Shown here one piece after another: positions 1 to 9,710 of a stretch of DNA of 64,000 nucleotides. Below the pieces are notes generated by a model. The model saw only the letters and a program-made list of their open reading frames with translations, did no database searches and had not been told where the DNA came from. Source of the DNA: Cellvibrio fontiphilus_A (GTDB lineage Bacteria; Pseudomonadota; Gammaproteobacteria; Pseudomonadales; Cellvibrionaceae); NCBI RefSeq assembly GCF_042646205.1, contig NZ_JBHRTF010000004.1:62001-126000 (forward strand), in the 5' to 3' direction. Position 1 is the stretch's first letter. Each line of letters opens with the position of its first letter. A program made the position numbers and the translations under genes.

Positions 1-575
1 AAATTGCGAGTCAAACCCTTGCAGACCCCTGGGCGCTGGATTTTAGTAACAGTTCTATCGACCTGTGCCAGGGCGATTTCTCCCAGCGTTTGCCAGTTGA
101 ACGCTGGTGGAAGTTGTGGCGCTCTATCGCCATTTTTGCTGGCGTTTGTGTAGCGGTTCACTTGGGCACACTACTTTATGAGATTCATAAACTAGGAGCC
201 GATAACCTCAAAATTCGTCAGCAAATCGAAGCGGCGGCACGCCTCGCCATTCCGCAGGGGCGGGTGGTGGATGCGGAAAAACAATTGGCTGCGATCTTGC
301 GCCAAAATCAACCAACGGGCCAATCAGCCAGCGTAATCGAGCTGCTTGCAGTGGCTATGCCGCAAATTGCCGGTGTGCCCTCGGTGAGCATTAAAGGTAT
401 TTCCTACGCCGGGGATTTGGGCGAGCTGAATATCAACATCCAGGCTGACAGCTTTGGTGCATTTGAATCGCTGAGTCAGAAAATTCGCGACCAAGGGCTG
501 AACGCCGAGGTTCTGAGCGCCAATGCTCAGGGCAATGTGCAGTCGGCGCGTCTCAAAGTCAGCAAAAATCCTTAG
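1..575 (+). CDS. gspL: Type II secretion protein GspL, C-terminal part (5' end outside window)
   Basis: Inner-membrane assembly-platform protein of the type II secretion system, linking the cytoplasmic ATPase GspE to GspM and the pseudopilus. The reading frame (codons from base 3) is open to the window edge, so only the C-terminal part is present. Before the membrane segment it reads LCQGDFSQR, the conserved stretch that closes the cytoplasmic domain of GspL proteins. One transmembrane helix follows (WKLWRSIAIFAGVCVAVHL), then a short coiled coil and the periplasmic ferredoxin-like domain. A TTG at base 90 would begin an ORF, but the open upstream frame and the family alignment make it internal. 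It is followed 10 bases later by gspM and then gspN, the standard gsp order. Confidence 0.93.
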   Translation, partial: IASQTLADPWALDFSNSSIDLCQGDFSQRLPVERWWKLWRSIAIFAGVCVAVHLGTLLYEIHKLGADNLKIRQQIEAAARLAIPQGRVVDAEKQLAAILRQNQPTGQSASVIELLAVAMPQIAGVPSVSIKGISYAGDLGELNINIQADSFGAFESLSQKIRDQGLNAEVLSANAQGNVQSARLKVSKNP

Positions 576-585
576 GGCTTAGACA

Positions 586-1062
586 ATGAACCAGCTATTT
601 ACCCTGCTTAATAAATATAACCGTCGCGAGCAACTGATGATTTTGGTGTGCGCGTTGGCCGTCGCTCTGTACTTGCTGTGGTTAGTGGTGCTAGTGCCAA
701 TCCAGAATAAACGCGATCAGTTACTAGCGGCCAATACCGCCTCAACCCAGGCGCTCGGCAAGGTGCAAATTATGGCGGCGCAAATCCAGCAAATGCGCAG
801 TGAGGGTGCCAATACCAATGCCGGCAATATTAGCGGGGTGATTGATTCTTCCCTGCGCGCCAACGGTCTCAGCATGAGTGGCTTCCAGCCGGGTGCCAAC
901 GGTGAAGTGCGGGTGCGATTGGAGCGCGCTGCCTACGAACCGCTCATGCAGTGGCTCTACGAAATGGAGTTCAAGCAGGGTATTAGTGTGAGTGATTTAT
1001 CCATAGCTGCCACGAATGATGTGGGGCAGGTCACTGTCAACCTGCGGTTGCAAAAGCGCTAA
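586..1062 (+). CDS. gspM: Type II secretion protein GspM
   Basis: Bitopic inner-membrane protein that partners GspL in the type II secretion assembly platform. The 158-residue length is normal for the family. Residues 1-15 carry the characteristic NKYNRREQ segment before a single transmembrane helix (about 17-37), followed by a coiled-coil stretch and a small periplasmic ferredoxin-like domain ending in VTVNLRLQKR. It lies 10 bases after gspL and 45 bases before gspN, and is probably co-transcribed with both. This secretion system is the likely export route for the soluble glycoside hydrolases this type of bacterium makes. Confidence 0.93.
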   Translation: MNQLFTLLNKYNRREQLMILVCALAVALYLLWLVVLVPIQNKRDQLLAANTASTQALGKVQIMAAQIQQMRSEGANTNAGNISGVIDSSLRANGLSMSGFQPGANGEVRVRLERAAYEPLMQWLYEMEFKQGISVSDLSIAATNDVGQVTVNLRLQKR

Positions 1063-1107
1063 CCGCCAATCCTCACCGATATTTATTCTCTTCAGCTAGC
1101 GATCACT

Positions 1108-1902
1108 ATGACCCCAATAATCAACTCACTGTCTGCGCACAAAAAATTGTGGATTCCTCTCGGTTTGGCGCTTTTTTTAGTGTTTGCTATAGCGCGAATT
1201 CCCGCTTCCTGGGGCGGTTATTTATTGACTCGCGGCTCAGGTTTGGCGCTGAGTGGCATAACCGGCACCCTCTGGGATGGTCGCGCCAGTCTGGCAAGCC
1301 TGCGCACCCCAACACGCGAGTACTCACTCGGCCAGTTAAGCTGGCAGTTAAAGCCATTTTCACTGCTCACCCTTTCGCCCTGCGCCCAGCTAACCACCCG
1401 CTTGCCCCAGCAGCAGTTTGAAGGGGAGGTTTGCGCCGGCAGCGGTGGTCGCTTGCAAGTGCACAGTGCCGATATTTTGGTGCCTTCCGCGCTCTTGCAA
1501 ACTTATTTGCCCGTTCCTATTCAGGGCCAGTTTTCATCCCATATCGACCATTTGCAATTGCGTGGCAATGTACTCGAATCCCTTCAGGGCAAGCTGACCT
1601 GGAATGGTGCCAGGGTAAATACCGGCACAAACTGGCTGGATATTGGCAGCTACGCCGCCGAACTTGCCGACAACGGCAATAATGGTATCAAGGCGCAGTT
1701 GTTTCAGCTGGCGGGGCCAATCGATGTCAACCTGACCCTGGAGTTTATGGCGCCCAGCGGTGGCAAGGTGACTGGCGAACTGGCCGGGCCCAAAGCCTTT
1801 TTCCAGTCGGCTAACGCCATGGATCTGCTCGCCATGTTTGCGCAGGAGGATAGGGTGGATGAACAGGGCAAAACGCATTACCGCGTAGATATGAACCTGT
1901 AA
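1108..1902 (+). CDS. gspN: Type II secretion protein GspN
   Basis: Accessory inner-membrane protein of type II secretion, present only in some gsp operons and not essential in every system. It is 264 residues long with one N-terminal membrane helix (about 14-31, WIPLGLALFLVFAIARIPA) and a long beta-rich periplasmic part. The LSGITGTLWDGRA segment just after the helix is typical of GspN. The gene closes the gsp operon, and the apbE-like gene begins 14 bases after its stop, so read-through is likely. Confidence 0.88.
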   Translation: MTPIINSLSAHKKLWIPLGLALFLVFAIARIPASWGGYLLTRGSGLALSGITGTLWDGRASLASLRTPTREYSLGQLSWQLKPFSLLTLSPCAQLTTRLPQQQFEGEVCAGSGGRLQVHSADILVPSALLQTYLPVPIQGQFSSHIDHLQLRGNVLESLQGKLTWNGARVNTGTNWLDIGSYAAELADNGNNGIKAQLFQLAGPIDVNLTLEFMAPSGGKVTGELAGPKAFFQSANAMDLLAMFAQEDRVDEQGKTHYRVDMNL

Positions 1903-1916
1903 ATCGGCCAATACAG

Positions 1917-2894
1917 ATGCGCCTCATACTGATGCTATTGTTGCTCGCTTTTACCGCCGCCGCCCAAGCCAATTGGCACAGTAAAACCTGGGATGCCATG
2001 GGCACCCGTCTCAGCCTGACCTTTTGGCTTGAGGATGAGGCAGCCGCCGCCAGGGCGCTTGCCGAGGTCATGGCAGAAATGGAGCGCATCGACCAGCAGT
2101 TCAGCCCCTATATCGACACCAGTGAATTGTCCCGCGTCAACCGCCAAGCGGTACATGCGACTGCAGAAAAACCACTGGCGATCTCACCTGAACTTAGCCG
2201 CTTGATCGATAAATCGCTGTATTACAGCGGGCTTACCCAGGGGGCGTTTGATATCACCTTTGCCTCTTTGGCGCGCTATTACGATTATCGCAACAAGCTA
2301 TCTCCCAGCGAAGCCCAGCGCGAGGCGCTGCTACCCGCGATTAACTATCGTTTGATTCACCTGGACAAAAACCGGCACACAGTCTGGTTTGCACATCCGC
2401 AGCTGTATATAGATTTGGGTGGCATTGCCAAGGGTTACGCGGTTGACCAAGGGGTAGCGATTTTGCATCGCTACGGTATAACCCATGCCAGTTTCAGCGC
2501 GGGTGGCGACAGCCGGGTGGTGGGCGACAAGCGCGGTCGCCCCTGGTTGGTGGGTATTAAAAATCCGCGCGCTGATGCTGTGGCCATCAGCCTGCCGTTG
2601 GAAAATGTTGCCGTGTCTACCTCCGGCGATTACGAGCGCTACTTTATTGCCGACACTGGCGAGCGAGTGCATCACATCATCAATCCGGGCACTGGCAAGC
2701 CCAGTAAGGGCATTAATAGTGTGACCATCATTGGGCCTGTTGGGTTTGATACCGATCCGCTCTCTACCAGCGTGTTTGTAATGGGCCCAGAGCGCGGCCT
2801 GGCGTTGATCAATCAGCTGCCGGGTTTTGATGCGGTGATCATCACCAGTCAGGGCAAAGTGCTTTACAGTCAGGGTTTGACCGACCCCCGCTAG
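1917..2894 (+). CDS. apbE: FAD:protein FMN transferase (ApbE family)
   Basis: Transfers FMN from FAD to a threonine in target proteins such as Nqr/Rnf subunits or periplasmic flavoproteins. The 325 residues start with an export signal (MRLILMLLLLAFTAAAQA), consistent with periplasmic action. Family motifs are visible: AMGT near residue 23, the flavin-binding GGIAKGYAVDQ region, STSGDYERYF, HIINPGTGKPS, and an acidic metal-site segment TDPLSTSVFV. That last segment reads DPLST where most members have D(A)LAT. It follows gspN by 14 bases and may be co-transcribed. No obvious target flavoprotein lies nearby, so the substrate is unknown. Confidence 0.9.
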   Translation: MRLILMLLLLAFTAAAQANWHSKTWDAMGTRLSLTFWLEDEAAAARALAEVMAEMERIDQQFSPYIDTSELSRVNRQAVHATAEKPLAISPELSRLIDKSLYYSGLTQGAFDITFASLARYYDYRNKLSPSEAQREALLPAINYRLIHLDKNRHTVWFAHPQLYIDLGGIAKGYAVDQGVAILHRYGITHASFSAGGDSRVVGDKRGRPWLVGIKNPRADAVAISLPLENVAVSTSGDYERYFIADTGERVHHIINPGTGKPSKGINSVTIIGPVGFDTDPLSTSVFVMGPERGLALINQLPGFDAVIITSQGKVLYSQGLTDPR

Positions 2895-3230
2895 CGGTGC
2901 GATGGTTGATTGACCCTTGTATGGATAGAGCATCGCTGAAGCCGCGCCTCGCCGATTGCGCGCAAATTGTTAATTGACGACATAAAACGTAAGTTGGCGC
3001 TCTCCTCTGGTTGAACAAAAAGTGCCCGCCGCACAAAATCCCGGCTTCCACAAAACCAAACGCTATTATTTTTCTCATATCTATGCGTATTGGTTCGCAT
3101 AATAAAAGTGACGCAAGTTGCTAATTAGGCGGTTTTTATCGCGGCGTGCTAATTGGTCTACAAAATGCTTTGGGCTTTCCGATTGCCGCCCAAGTTAGTG
3201 AGCGATCTATTCATTCAGTGGAGACAAACC
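2895..3230. other. Intergenic region ahead of the TPR/ExbBD operon
   Basis: These 336 bases hold no convincing gene. The short ORFs on either strand lack ribosome-binding sites and family features. A small inverted repeat, ATGCG-TATTGGTT-CGCAT, lies near 3084-3101. The region must hold the promoter of the following nine-gene unit, but I could not identify a convincing -35/-10 pair. No terminator with a T-run was seen after apbE. Confidence 0.5.
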
Positions 3231-3782
3231 ATGTTTCACTTCTTGCGCCGGCAGCTTTCTCTGGCAGCACCTCTTTCATTGCGCAACTTGTTGGCGACGG
3301 TGTTGGTCACCTGGCAACTACTGGGCCCTGCGGCCTGGGCGCAAACAGCGGGCCAGGTGGAATCGCTCAAAGAGTCGGTGCTCACCCTCAACCGCGATTT
3401 GCTGATTTTGGAGGAGGAATTGTTATACCCCGCCAGTACACAAATCGCGGTCTATGTCTCCATGGATCTGGGGCAGTATTTTGCGCTTGATGCCATCAAA
3501 CTGGAGATCAACAACCAGTTGGTTGCGAGCGAGCTGTATACCGATAAACAAACGAAAGCGCTGTTCCGTGGCGGCGTGCAGCGCTTGTATATTGGCAATT
3601 TAAAGAGCGGCGAACACGAAATCAGCGCCTTTTTTACCGGCCGTGGCCCGCAGCAAGACTATAAACGCGGCGCCAAAATTACCCTCACCAAAAATCAGGA
3701 GCCGGTGGTGCTGGAGTTGAAAATTGTCGATTCCACGGCACAGATGCAGCCTGAGTTCACCATCAAACAATGGCAGATGTAA
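3231..3782 (+). CDS. Exported protein, first gene of the Agl/Glt-like envelope operon
   Basis: I do not recognise a named family. The frame opens upstream at 3153, but the ATG at 3231 has a ribosome-binding site (GGAGAC) and gives a clean export signal ending AAWAQ, so it is chosen (183 residues). After the signal comes a short heptad-like segment (VESLKESVLTLNRDLLILEEELLYP), then a compact beta-rich domain with LEINNQLVASELYT and KSGEHEISAFFTGRGP. This pattern suggests an immunoglobulin-like periplasmic domain. The stop codon overlaps the next ATG (TAATG), so it is translationally coupled to the TPR protein. A structural or adaptor role in the periplasm is inferred from context only. Confidence 0.75.
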   Translation: MFHFLRRQLSLAAPLSLRNLLATVLVTWQLLGPAAWAQTAGQVESLKESVLTLNRDLLILEEELLYPASTQIAVYVSMDLGQYFALDAIKLEINNQLVASELYTDKQTKALFRGGVQRLYIGNLKSGEHEISAFFTGRGPQQDYKRGAKITLTKNQEPVVLELKIVDSTAQMQPEFTIKQWQM

Positions 3783-5719
3783 TGCCGCGTATCGCCTCCT
3801 GCCTCAGATATTGTCTCTGGCCCTCCTTGTTGCTGGCGGGTTGGGCGCAGGCCGATGAGCCGCTGAAAACAGCGGTGGCTGACTTGCGCTACGGCGTGGC
3901 GCTCTACCACTACTATCAGCAGGATTATGTCAGCGCGATTGCCGAATTAATGGTGGCGGACAGCCGCGATGGCATTCAGGGGCACAGTGATAACCCGGAG
4001 TTGATTGCCGGCGGTATCAGCCTCGCCTTTGGCATGCAAAACCATGCCGAATCGGTGTTTAACCAGATTCTCCAGGATGAGCGCCGGCCCCAGTCAGTGC
4101 GCGATGCCGCCTGGTTTTACTTGGGCAAACTGCATTACACCCGCGGTGATTGGGCCGCCGCCAATCAGGCGTTCAATCGCGTCAGTGCCGGGTTTTCGCC
4201 GGGGCTGCGCGCCCAATTGCAGGCGCTGCAAATCAATATCCTGATCCGCAACGAGAACTTCAGCCAGCTGACGCCCAAACAAATCGAGCAACAGGAATTG
4301 GGCAGTTGGAGTCCTTACAGCCTCTTCAATTTGGGGGCAGCCCACGCCCGTCTCGGCAAATTTGATCAGGCACAGCCTTTTTTTAACGCTCTGGCCGATA
4401 TGGATGAAACCGGTGATATACGCCGCCGCAAAATCCACTGGGCCATGCAAGACAAGGCCTATACCGCCCTAGGTTATGCCTACCTTGCAGAAAAGAAATA
4501 CGCTGCGGCCATTCGCGAATTCACCAAGGTGCGGCTGGAGGGGAGCTACGCCAATCAAGCCCTGCTGGGCTACGGCTGGGCCGCTGTCGCCCAAGAGGAA
4601 TACACCAAAGCCCTGCAGCCCTGGCAGTTGTTGCGCAGCCGCAGTTTGATGTACCCCGCCGTACAGGAATCGCTGTTGGCGCTGCCCTATGCCTATGAAA
4701 AATTAAACGCCCAGGGCGAAGCGGTAGCCGCCTATGAACAGGCGGAGGAGTTACTGGCGCGCGAAATCCAGTTGATTCGCGATATGCGTGCCACCCTTAC
4801 CGAAGGTGAGTTATTAACCCTGATTGACAGCAAGCCTTTGCCAGCCAAAGAGGCGCAAGCCGCGCTGCAAACGACCGGCGATGGGGTGACCGCAGTGATC
4901 ACGGATGATGGCCAGAACTGGCTCAAGTTAGACAGCACCAGCATCATCAAAACCCGCTCTGCCTACCTCAGCGAATTGTTTGCCCAAAGCCGTTTCCAGA
5001 CCGCGGTATTGGAGCTGCGCGATTTACTGCGCCTGCAGCGACTCCTGCAAGCCTGGCAGCCAAAGTTGCAGGCTTACCGCGATTTACTGCAGGAAAAACA
5101 AGCCCTGCGCGGCCGCCAGGAGCGCCAGTTGGCACAGTCGGCATTCGCGGCGCAGACACGGGCGCTGCAAGCGCGTCGCGATGAGTTTGCCGCGCGCCTG
5201 GAACAAATCACTGCCGCTGACGATTATCTCGCCCTCGCCGATGAAGAAACGCGTGAGCTGCAGGCGCGGGTTACTCGGGCCGGTGAAACCATTGCGCGCA
5301 TGCAAGCGGCAGGTCAGGCGACGGATGAACTGGCGCAGCGCCATAAAATGTTTGCGGGGATTTTGATCTGGCGCGCCGCACAGCACTACCCCATTGCCCT
5401 GGCCGCGCAGCAGCGCGAATTGGCGCAGATCGACAGCACCTTGGCCGCTGCGCAAAAAACACTGGCCAATATCGATGAAATTACTGCTACCAGTTTGGAT
5501 ATCCAACCGCTGTTAGCGCGCCTGCTGGCATTGCAAACAGAAACGGCCGGCCGCCTGCAGGCCACAGACGAACTTATTGCTGCGCAAACCCGCTTGTTGC
5601 GCGAACAGGTGGATCAACAATTGGCGAGCCATGAATTGCGCTTGAAAAATTATTTGTCGCAAGCGCATTTGGCGGTTGCTCGTTTGTATGACGCAGAGTT
5701 GCGGAGGCAACCGGAATGA
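3782..5719 (+). CDS. Exported TPR and coiled-coil protein (Agl/Glt-like operon)
   Basis: Predicted periplasmic scaffold of 645 residues. The ATG at 3782 overlaps the preceding stop (TAATG) and gives an export signal ending WAQA; an in-frame ATG 12 bases earlier lies inside the upstream gene. Residues about 20-330 are helical repeats of TPR type (for example GYAYLAEKKYAAAIREFTK and YANQALLGYGWAAVAQEEY). Residues about 395-640 are dominated by long Gln/Arg/Ala-rich helices of coiled-coil character. It ends in an ATGA overlap with the next gene. Large TPR proteins beside ExbBD-type motors are typical of myxobacterial Agl/Glt machinery and of TtpC-containing TonB2 systems. The actual partner here is unknown. 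Confidence 0.82.
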   Translation: MPRIASCLRYCLWPSLLLAGWAQADEPLKTAVADLRYGVALYHYYQQDYVSAIAELMVADSRDGIQGHSDNPELIAGGISLAFGMQNHAESVFNQILQDERRPQSVRDAAWFYLGKLHYTRGDWAAANQAFNRVSAGFSPGLRAQLQALQINILIRNENFSQLTPKQIEQQELGSWSPYSLFNLGAAHARLGKFDQAQPFFNALADMDETGDIRRRKIHWAMQDKAYTALGYAYLAEKKYAAAIREFTKVRLEGSYANQALLGYGWAAVAQEEYTKALQPWQLLRSRSLMYPAVQESLLALPYAYEKLNAQGEAVAAYEQAEELLAREIQLIRDMRATLTEGELLTLIDSKPLPAKEAQAALQTTGDGVTAVITDDGQNWLKLDSTSIIKTRSAYLSELFAQSRFQTAVLELRDLLRLQRLLQAWQPKLQAYRDLLQEKQALRGRQERQLAQSAFAAQTRALQARRDEFAARLEQITAADDYLALADEETRELQARVTRAGETIARMQAAGQATDELAQRHKMFAGILIWRAAQHYPIALAAQQRELAQIDSTLAAAQKTLANIDEITATSLDIQPLLARLLALQTETAGRLQATDELIAAQTRLLREQVDQQLASHELRLKNYLSQAHLAVARLYDAELRRQPE

Positions 5720-8580
5720 AGCGCCTGATTCTGGTTCTCGCAATTGCCGCCGCCCAGCTGCAAGGCTGTAGTTATGTTGGCTTGGGCGATGATGGCCGCG
5801 GCAAAACCCTGGCTGATTTACCCGAGGCGACGTTGCCCGATGCCAAAGCCAAGGTGGCGGTGGTGGATATGGCGCGTATTGAGCAGAGTTACCAGCGCGC
5901 CTTAGCCGTCGCGGAAGACCCCAAATTGCGCCAGCAAATTCTGGTGCGCCTCGCCGACCTGGAAATGACCCGCAGTGAAAAAGCGCAGCTGGATGCGACG
6001 GACATGCGCCGTTTTTACGACAAGCCAGTGGCCATGTATCGCGAATTGCTGCAATCCCAAGCGGAGGGCACTGCGCCTGCAAACGGTATTGCGGCCGATC
6101 AACTGCGTTACAAACTGGCCAAGGCCCTGTCGCTGGATGGTCGCAACGACGAGGCCGCACAGGTATTGGATCAGTTAGCGGAGACTGCACCCGATTCGGG
6201 GTTTATTGCGGAAACCCAATTCCGGCGCGCGGAAAAATCTTTTGCCGATGGCGACTATGCAGCGGCCGAGCGCAATTACGCGGCAGTGGTCAATGGCAGC
6301 AATCCGGAATTAAAACAAAATGCGCTCTACATGCGCGGCTGGTCGCAATTTAAACGTGGCGATTACGATTTAGCGCTGTTGTCATTTGCGCAGGTGCTGG
6401 ATCAGCTATTGGGCAATGCGGCAAACCCCGAGGAGGTGGATGCGGTTCTGGGCGATATAGGCCCATCAAAAGCCAATTTGGTAAAAGACACCTTGCGCGT
6501 AATGGGCTTGTCGCTGTCTTATTTGGATGGGGCAAAATCCATCGTCAATTTGCAAACCGAATTGGGTGGCCGCCGCGCTTACGAATACATGTTGTACCAG
6601 CAGTTGGGGCAGTTGTATCTGGAGCAGAAGCGCTATACCGACAGCGCCGAAACCTATCAGCATTTTGTGCAGCACAATCCCGATTCTGATTTTGCCCCGA
6701 GTTTTAGCATCAAAGTGATTGATGTGTATCAGGAGGGAAATTTTCCCAGTTTGATACTGCCGGCAAAACAGGATTTTGTTGAACGCTATGGCATCAGCAG
6801 TTTTTATTGGACCAGTCGCAAAGGTGTGATTGGCAATAATTCCCTCGCTTATTTGCACCAATCCTTGCAGGAATTGGCGCAATACGAACACGCACAGGCG
6901 CAGTCACTCAAAGCAAAAAATAATTCCGAAGCTATGCGTGCCTTTGCGCGCGCGGCAAAATGGTATCGCGAATTTGTGCAAACTTTTGCCAAAGATGCGC
7001 AGGTGGCAGAAATGACTTTTTTGCTGGCCGAGTGTTTGAACGAAGCGGGCGATTTGCCCGCGGCCATGGACGCTTACGAACAAGTGGCCTATGGCTATAT
7101 GGATAAATTGCGCGGCGCTGATGCCGGTTACGCGGCCATTTTGCTGCCGCAGCAATTAATCCAATCGGCGCGCAGTTTGCCCGATAATCGCCAGGACGAA
7201 TGGCAGCGCCGTAAAATCCAAAATGCGCTGAATTTTGCCGATGTCTACAAAACCGATCCGCGTGCGGTGGTGGTATTGGCAGAAGCGGCAAATGATTTGC
7301 TGCAACAAAATAATTATGAAGAGGCAAAAACAATTGCCGAGCGCGTGATCCAATGGCAACCCGCCGCCGAGGGTTCCCTGCTATTTTCCAGTTGGCTGAT
7401 TTTGGGGCACAGTCGTTTTGAAACCAAAGAGTATGCCGCTGCCGAGCAAGCCTATATGCAAGTGCTGAACTTGCTACCGGCCTTTGGTAAAAAACCGGGC
7501 GCACCCAGTGTGCAACAAGTGCAAGAGCGCATCGCGGCCAGTATTTATCAGCAAGCCGAAGCGAGTCTAACTTTTGGCGATAAAGATACCGCTATCGCCC
7601 AGTTAATGCGCATCACTCAAGTGACACCCAATACCGAGATAGCTGCCAAAGCACAGTACGATGCCGGCGTTTATTTAATTGAGCAGGAGAAGTGGGCCCA
7701 GGCTGAAAATGTATATTTGGGTTTTCGCAAAAAATATCCCGCTAACGCGTTAACCGCGACCCTGCCCGCCAAAATGGTGTTGATTTACCAAAACCAAAAT
7801 AAATGGCAACAAGCCGCAGATGAATTGGTGGTGATGGAGCGCACCAGTAGCGACCCGGATGTAAAACGCCAGTCGCTGTACATGGGCGCCGAACTCTATG
7901 AAAAATCCGGCAAGCGCGCCCAGGCGATTGAACAGTATCGCCGCTACGCGACGGAATATCCGCGCCCCCTGGCCAACAACCTTGAAGCGCAATTTAAATT
8001 AACCGAATTGTATAAAGCCTCGGGCGAGCGCGATAAACGTCTCTACTGGCTGCAAAATATTATTAACACGCACCAGCGCGCTGGCGCCGCTAAAACGGAT
8101 CGCTCTACTTATCTGGCAGCGAGCGCTCAAGCGGAATTGGCACAGCCCGCCTACGATGAATTTACTCGCATCCCACTGACGCTGCCGTTAAAAAATAGTT
8201 TGCAGCGCAAACGTGCTGCATTGGAAAAAGCACTTAAAGCGCAAGAGCAAATATTGAGTTACGGAGTGGCTGAATTTACCACTGAGGCGAGTTTTAAAAT
8301 TGGCGAGATTTACGCGCAACTCAGTCGCGATTTAATGGCCTCGCAGCGCCCCAAAGAATTGGATGAACTGGCGCTGGAGCAGTATGAAATTTTGCTGGAG
8401 GAGCAAGCCTATCCCTTTGAAGAAAAGGCGATTGAAATCCATCAGGCCAATATTCAGCGCAGTTGGAAAGGCACTTACGATGCGGGGGTAAAACGCAGTT
8501 TTGACGCACTCGCCAAACTTTTGCCGGCGCGCTACAACAAACCGGAAACGCGTGTGGAGGTGAGCAATGACATTCACTAA
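5716..8580 (+). CDS. Large TPR lipoprotein (Agl/Glt-like operon)
   Basis: 954-residue lipid-anchored protein. The signal sequence ends with a lipobox (LQGC, Cys at residue 18), and the residue after Cys is Ser, which favours the outer membrane. Nearly the whole mature chain is TPR-type repeats, recognisable in segments such as ADGDYAAAERNYAAVV, RGDYDLALLSFAQVL and GKRAQAIEQYRRYATEYP. Tandem repeats of this length suggest a solenoid scaffold binding several partners. It starts within the stop of the preceding gene (ATGA) and overlaps the following lipoprotein gene by 14 bases, so the three TPR genes are tightly coupled. The closest known setting is the GltE/AglT-type TPR proteins of the gliding machinery; a similar role here is an inference. 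Confidence 0.82.
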   Translation: MKRLILVLAIAAAQLQGCSYVGLGDDGRGKTLADLPEATLPDAKAKVAVVDMARIEQSYQRALAVAEDPKLRQQILVRLADLEMTRSEKAQLDATDMRRFYDKPVAMYRELLQSQAEGTAPANGIAADQLRYKLAKALSLDGRNDEAAQVLDQLAETAPDSGFIAETQFRRAEKSFADGDYAAAERNYAAVVNGSNPELKQNALYMRGWSQFKRGDYDLALLSFAQVLDQLLGNAANPEEVDAVLGDIGPSKANLVKDTLRVMGLSLSYLDGAKSIVNLQTELGGRRAYEYMLYQQLGQLYLEQKRYTDSAETYQHFVQHNPDSDFAPSFSIKVIDVYQEGNFPSLILPAKQDFVERYGISSFYWTSRKGVIGNNSLAYLHQSLQELAQYEHAQAQSLKAKNNSEAMRAFARAAKWYREFVQTFAKDAQVAEMTFLLAECLNEAGDLPAAMDAYEQVAYGYMDKLRGADAGYAAILLPQQLIQSARSLPDNRQDEWQRRKIQNALNFADVYKTDPRAVVVLAEAANDLLQQNNYEEAKTIAERVIQWQPAAEGSLLFSSWLILGHSRFETKEYAAAEQAYMQVLNLLPAFGKKPGAPSVQQVQERIAASIYQQAEASLTFGDKDTAIAQLMRITQVTPNTEIAAKAQYDAGVYLIEQEKWAQAENVYLGFRKKYPANALTATLPAKMVLIYQNQNKWQQAADELVVMERTSSDPDVKRQSLYMGAELYEKSGKRAQAIEQYRRYATEYPRPLANNLEAQFKLTELYKASGERDKRLYWLQNIINTHQRAGAAKTDRSTYLAASAQAELAQPAYDEFTRIPLTLPLKNSLQRKRAALEKALKAQEQILSYGVAEFTTEASFKIGEIYAQLSRDLMASQRPKELDELALEQYEILLEEQAYPFEEKAIEIHQANIQRSWKGTYDAGVKRSFDALAKLLPARYNKPETRVEVSNDIH

Positions 8581-9301
8581 GCGCGCAACATGGGTCTGGT
8601 TAATAGCGGCGCTCAGTGTATTGTCCGCCTGCTCCAGCAACGCGCCAAAAAAAGCGACGGGTAAAAAAACTCCCGCAGCAGAAGCAACTCTGGCCGCACC
8701 GGGGGCGAGTATTTTGCCGGCCGGCCCGGCAACGCCTAACCCTTATCTGCAAAATAGGCCGGCGGTCAGCCGTGAACTCAACCAACAGTTTGCCGATGCC
8801 ACGCGCGCTATGCGCAATAAACAATGGGGGCAGGCAGAAAATTTGTTGCAGCAAATTATTCAGGCCGATCCCAAATTGTCGGGTGCGCATTTGAATTTGG
8901 GTTTGGTTTATCGCGCTCAACAGGAAAATAAACGTGCAGAGCAAGCGTTTAACAATGCGCTCAACGCCAATCATACAAATTTGGATGCCTACAACCAGCT
9001 CGCCATTTTGCAGCGCGAGGCAGGTAATTTTGCGGCGGCAGAAAACAATTACAAAAAAGCCCTGAGTGTTTGGCCCTATCATCCCGACAGCCACAAAAAT
9101 ATTGCGATTCTCTACGATTTGTATTTAGGCAAAAGCGCCGAGGCCTTGCCGCATTTTGAAGCCTATTTGGCGCTGACGGGCGGCGAGGATAAACAGGCAA
9201 AAAGTTGGATTGCTGATTTGCAGCGCCGCTTGGGAATTGCCGCCAAGCCCAAAGCAACAGAGGCAGCGCCAGCGGCTGCTGAGGGGGATTCGAATGAATA
9301 A
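8567..9301 (+). CDS. Small TPR lipoprotein (Agl/Glt-like operon)
   Basis: 244-residue lipoprotein with lipobox LSAC (Cys at residue 22), then a Lys/Ala/Pro-rich linker to about residue 65. Three to four TPR units follow (MRNKQWGQAENLLQQIIQADP, AHLNLGLVYRAQQENKRAE, AYNQLAILQREAGNFAAAE). The C-terminal tail is Ala/Glu-rich and disordered. It overlaps the upstream gene by 14 bases and the downstream gene by 8. The arrangement resembles PilF-like TPR lipoproteins, but the surrounding motor genes place it with the ExbBD/TonB-like complex rather than with pili. Confidence 0.82.
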   Translation: MTFTKRATWVWLIAALSVLSACSSNAPKKATGKKTPAAEATLAAPGASILPAGPATPNPYLQNRPAVSRELNQQFADATRAMRNKQWGQAENLLQQIIQADPKLSGAHLNLGLVYRAQQENKRAEQAFNNALNANHTNLDAYNQLAILQREAGNFAAAENNYKKALSVWPYHPDSHKNIAILYDLYLGKSAEALPHFEAYLALTGGEDKQAKSWIADLQRRLGIAAKPKATEAAPAAAEGDSNE

Positions 9302-9671
9302 ATTATGGTGTTTGATAGCGCTGTGCGCTTCGCTTGCCAGCGTTGCACAAGAGGATGAAGTGCAAAACCAAACCGTTCAAAACGAAGCTCCGTCGGCAAC
9401 AGAAATAACAGGCGGTGCAACAGAAACAAAAAAAAGTGCAGCGCCGAATCAGCCTGCGCGCGGCGAAGCCAATATCAATTTGCGCACGACTGTGACCGGC
9501 AATCAGGAGCAGCCGCGGGTTATGTATATTTTGCCCTGGCAATCCCCGCTCAGCCCTGAGCTGGATATGGAAATGTTGGGCAGTGAAGCCGATGCTGTTT
9601 TCGGTCATGTAGAGCGCGATGAATTAACCCGCCAGCTGGAAGCAGCGGGCGAGTTGGATACGACAGATTAA
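9294..9671 (+). CDS. Small periplasmic protein of the Agl/Glt-like operon
   Basis: The frame is open from 9210, but the ATG at 9294 follows a purine-rich site (GAGGGGGA) and gives an export signal (MNKLWCLIALCASLASVAQ). The mature protein of about 105 residues begins with an acidic, Gln/Thr-rich disordered stretch. It then has a short conserved-looking core, INLRTTVTGNQEQPRVMYIL followed by PWQSP. It is not assignable to a named family from sequence alone. It sits between the TPR lipoproteins and the ExbB-like motor, overlapping the former by 8 bases, which suggests a small subunit of the same complex. Confidence 0.7.
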   Translation: MNKLWCLIALCASLASVAQEDEVQNQTVQNEAPSATEITGGATETKKSAAPNQPARGEANINLRTTVTGNQEQPRVMYILPWQSPLSPELDMEMLGSEADAVFGHVERDELTRQLEAAGELDTTD

Positions 9672-9710
9672 TTTTTTTAAACATTCTCTTTGGGTGAGGT
9701 TGATAGCGTT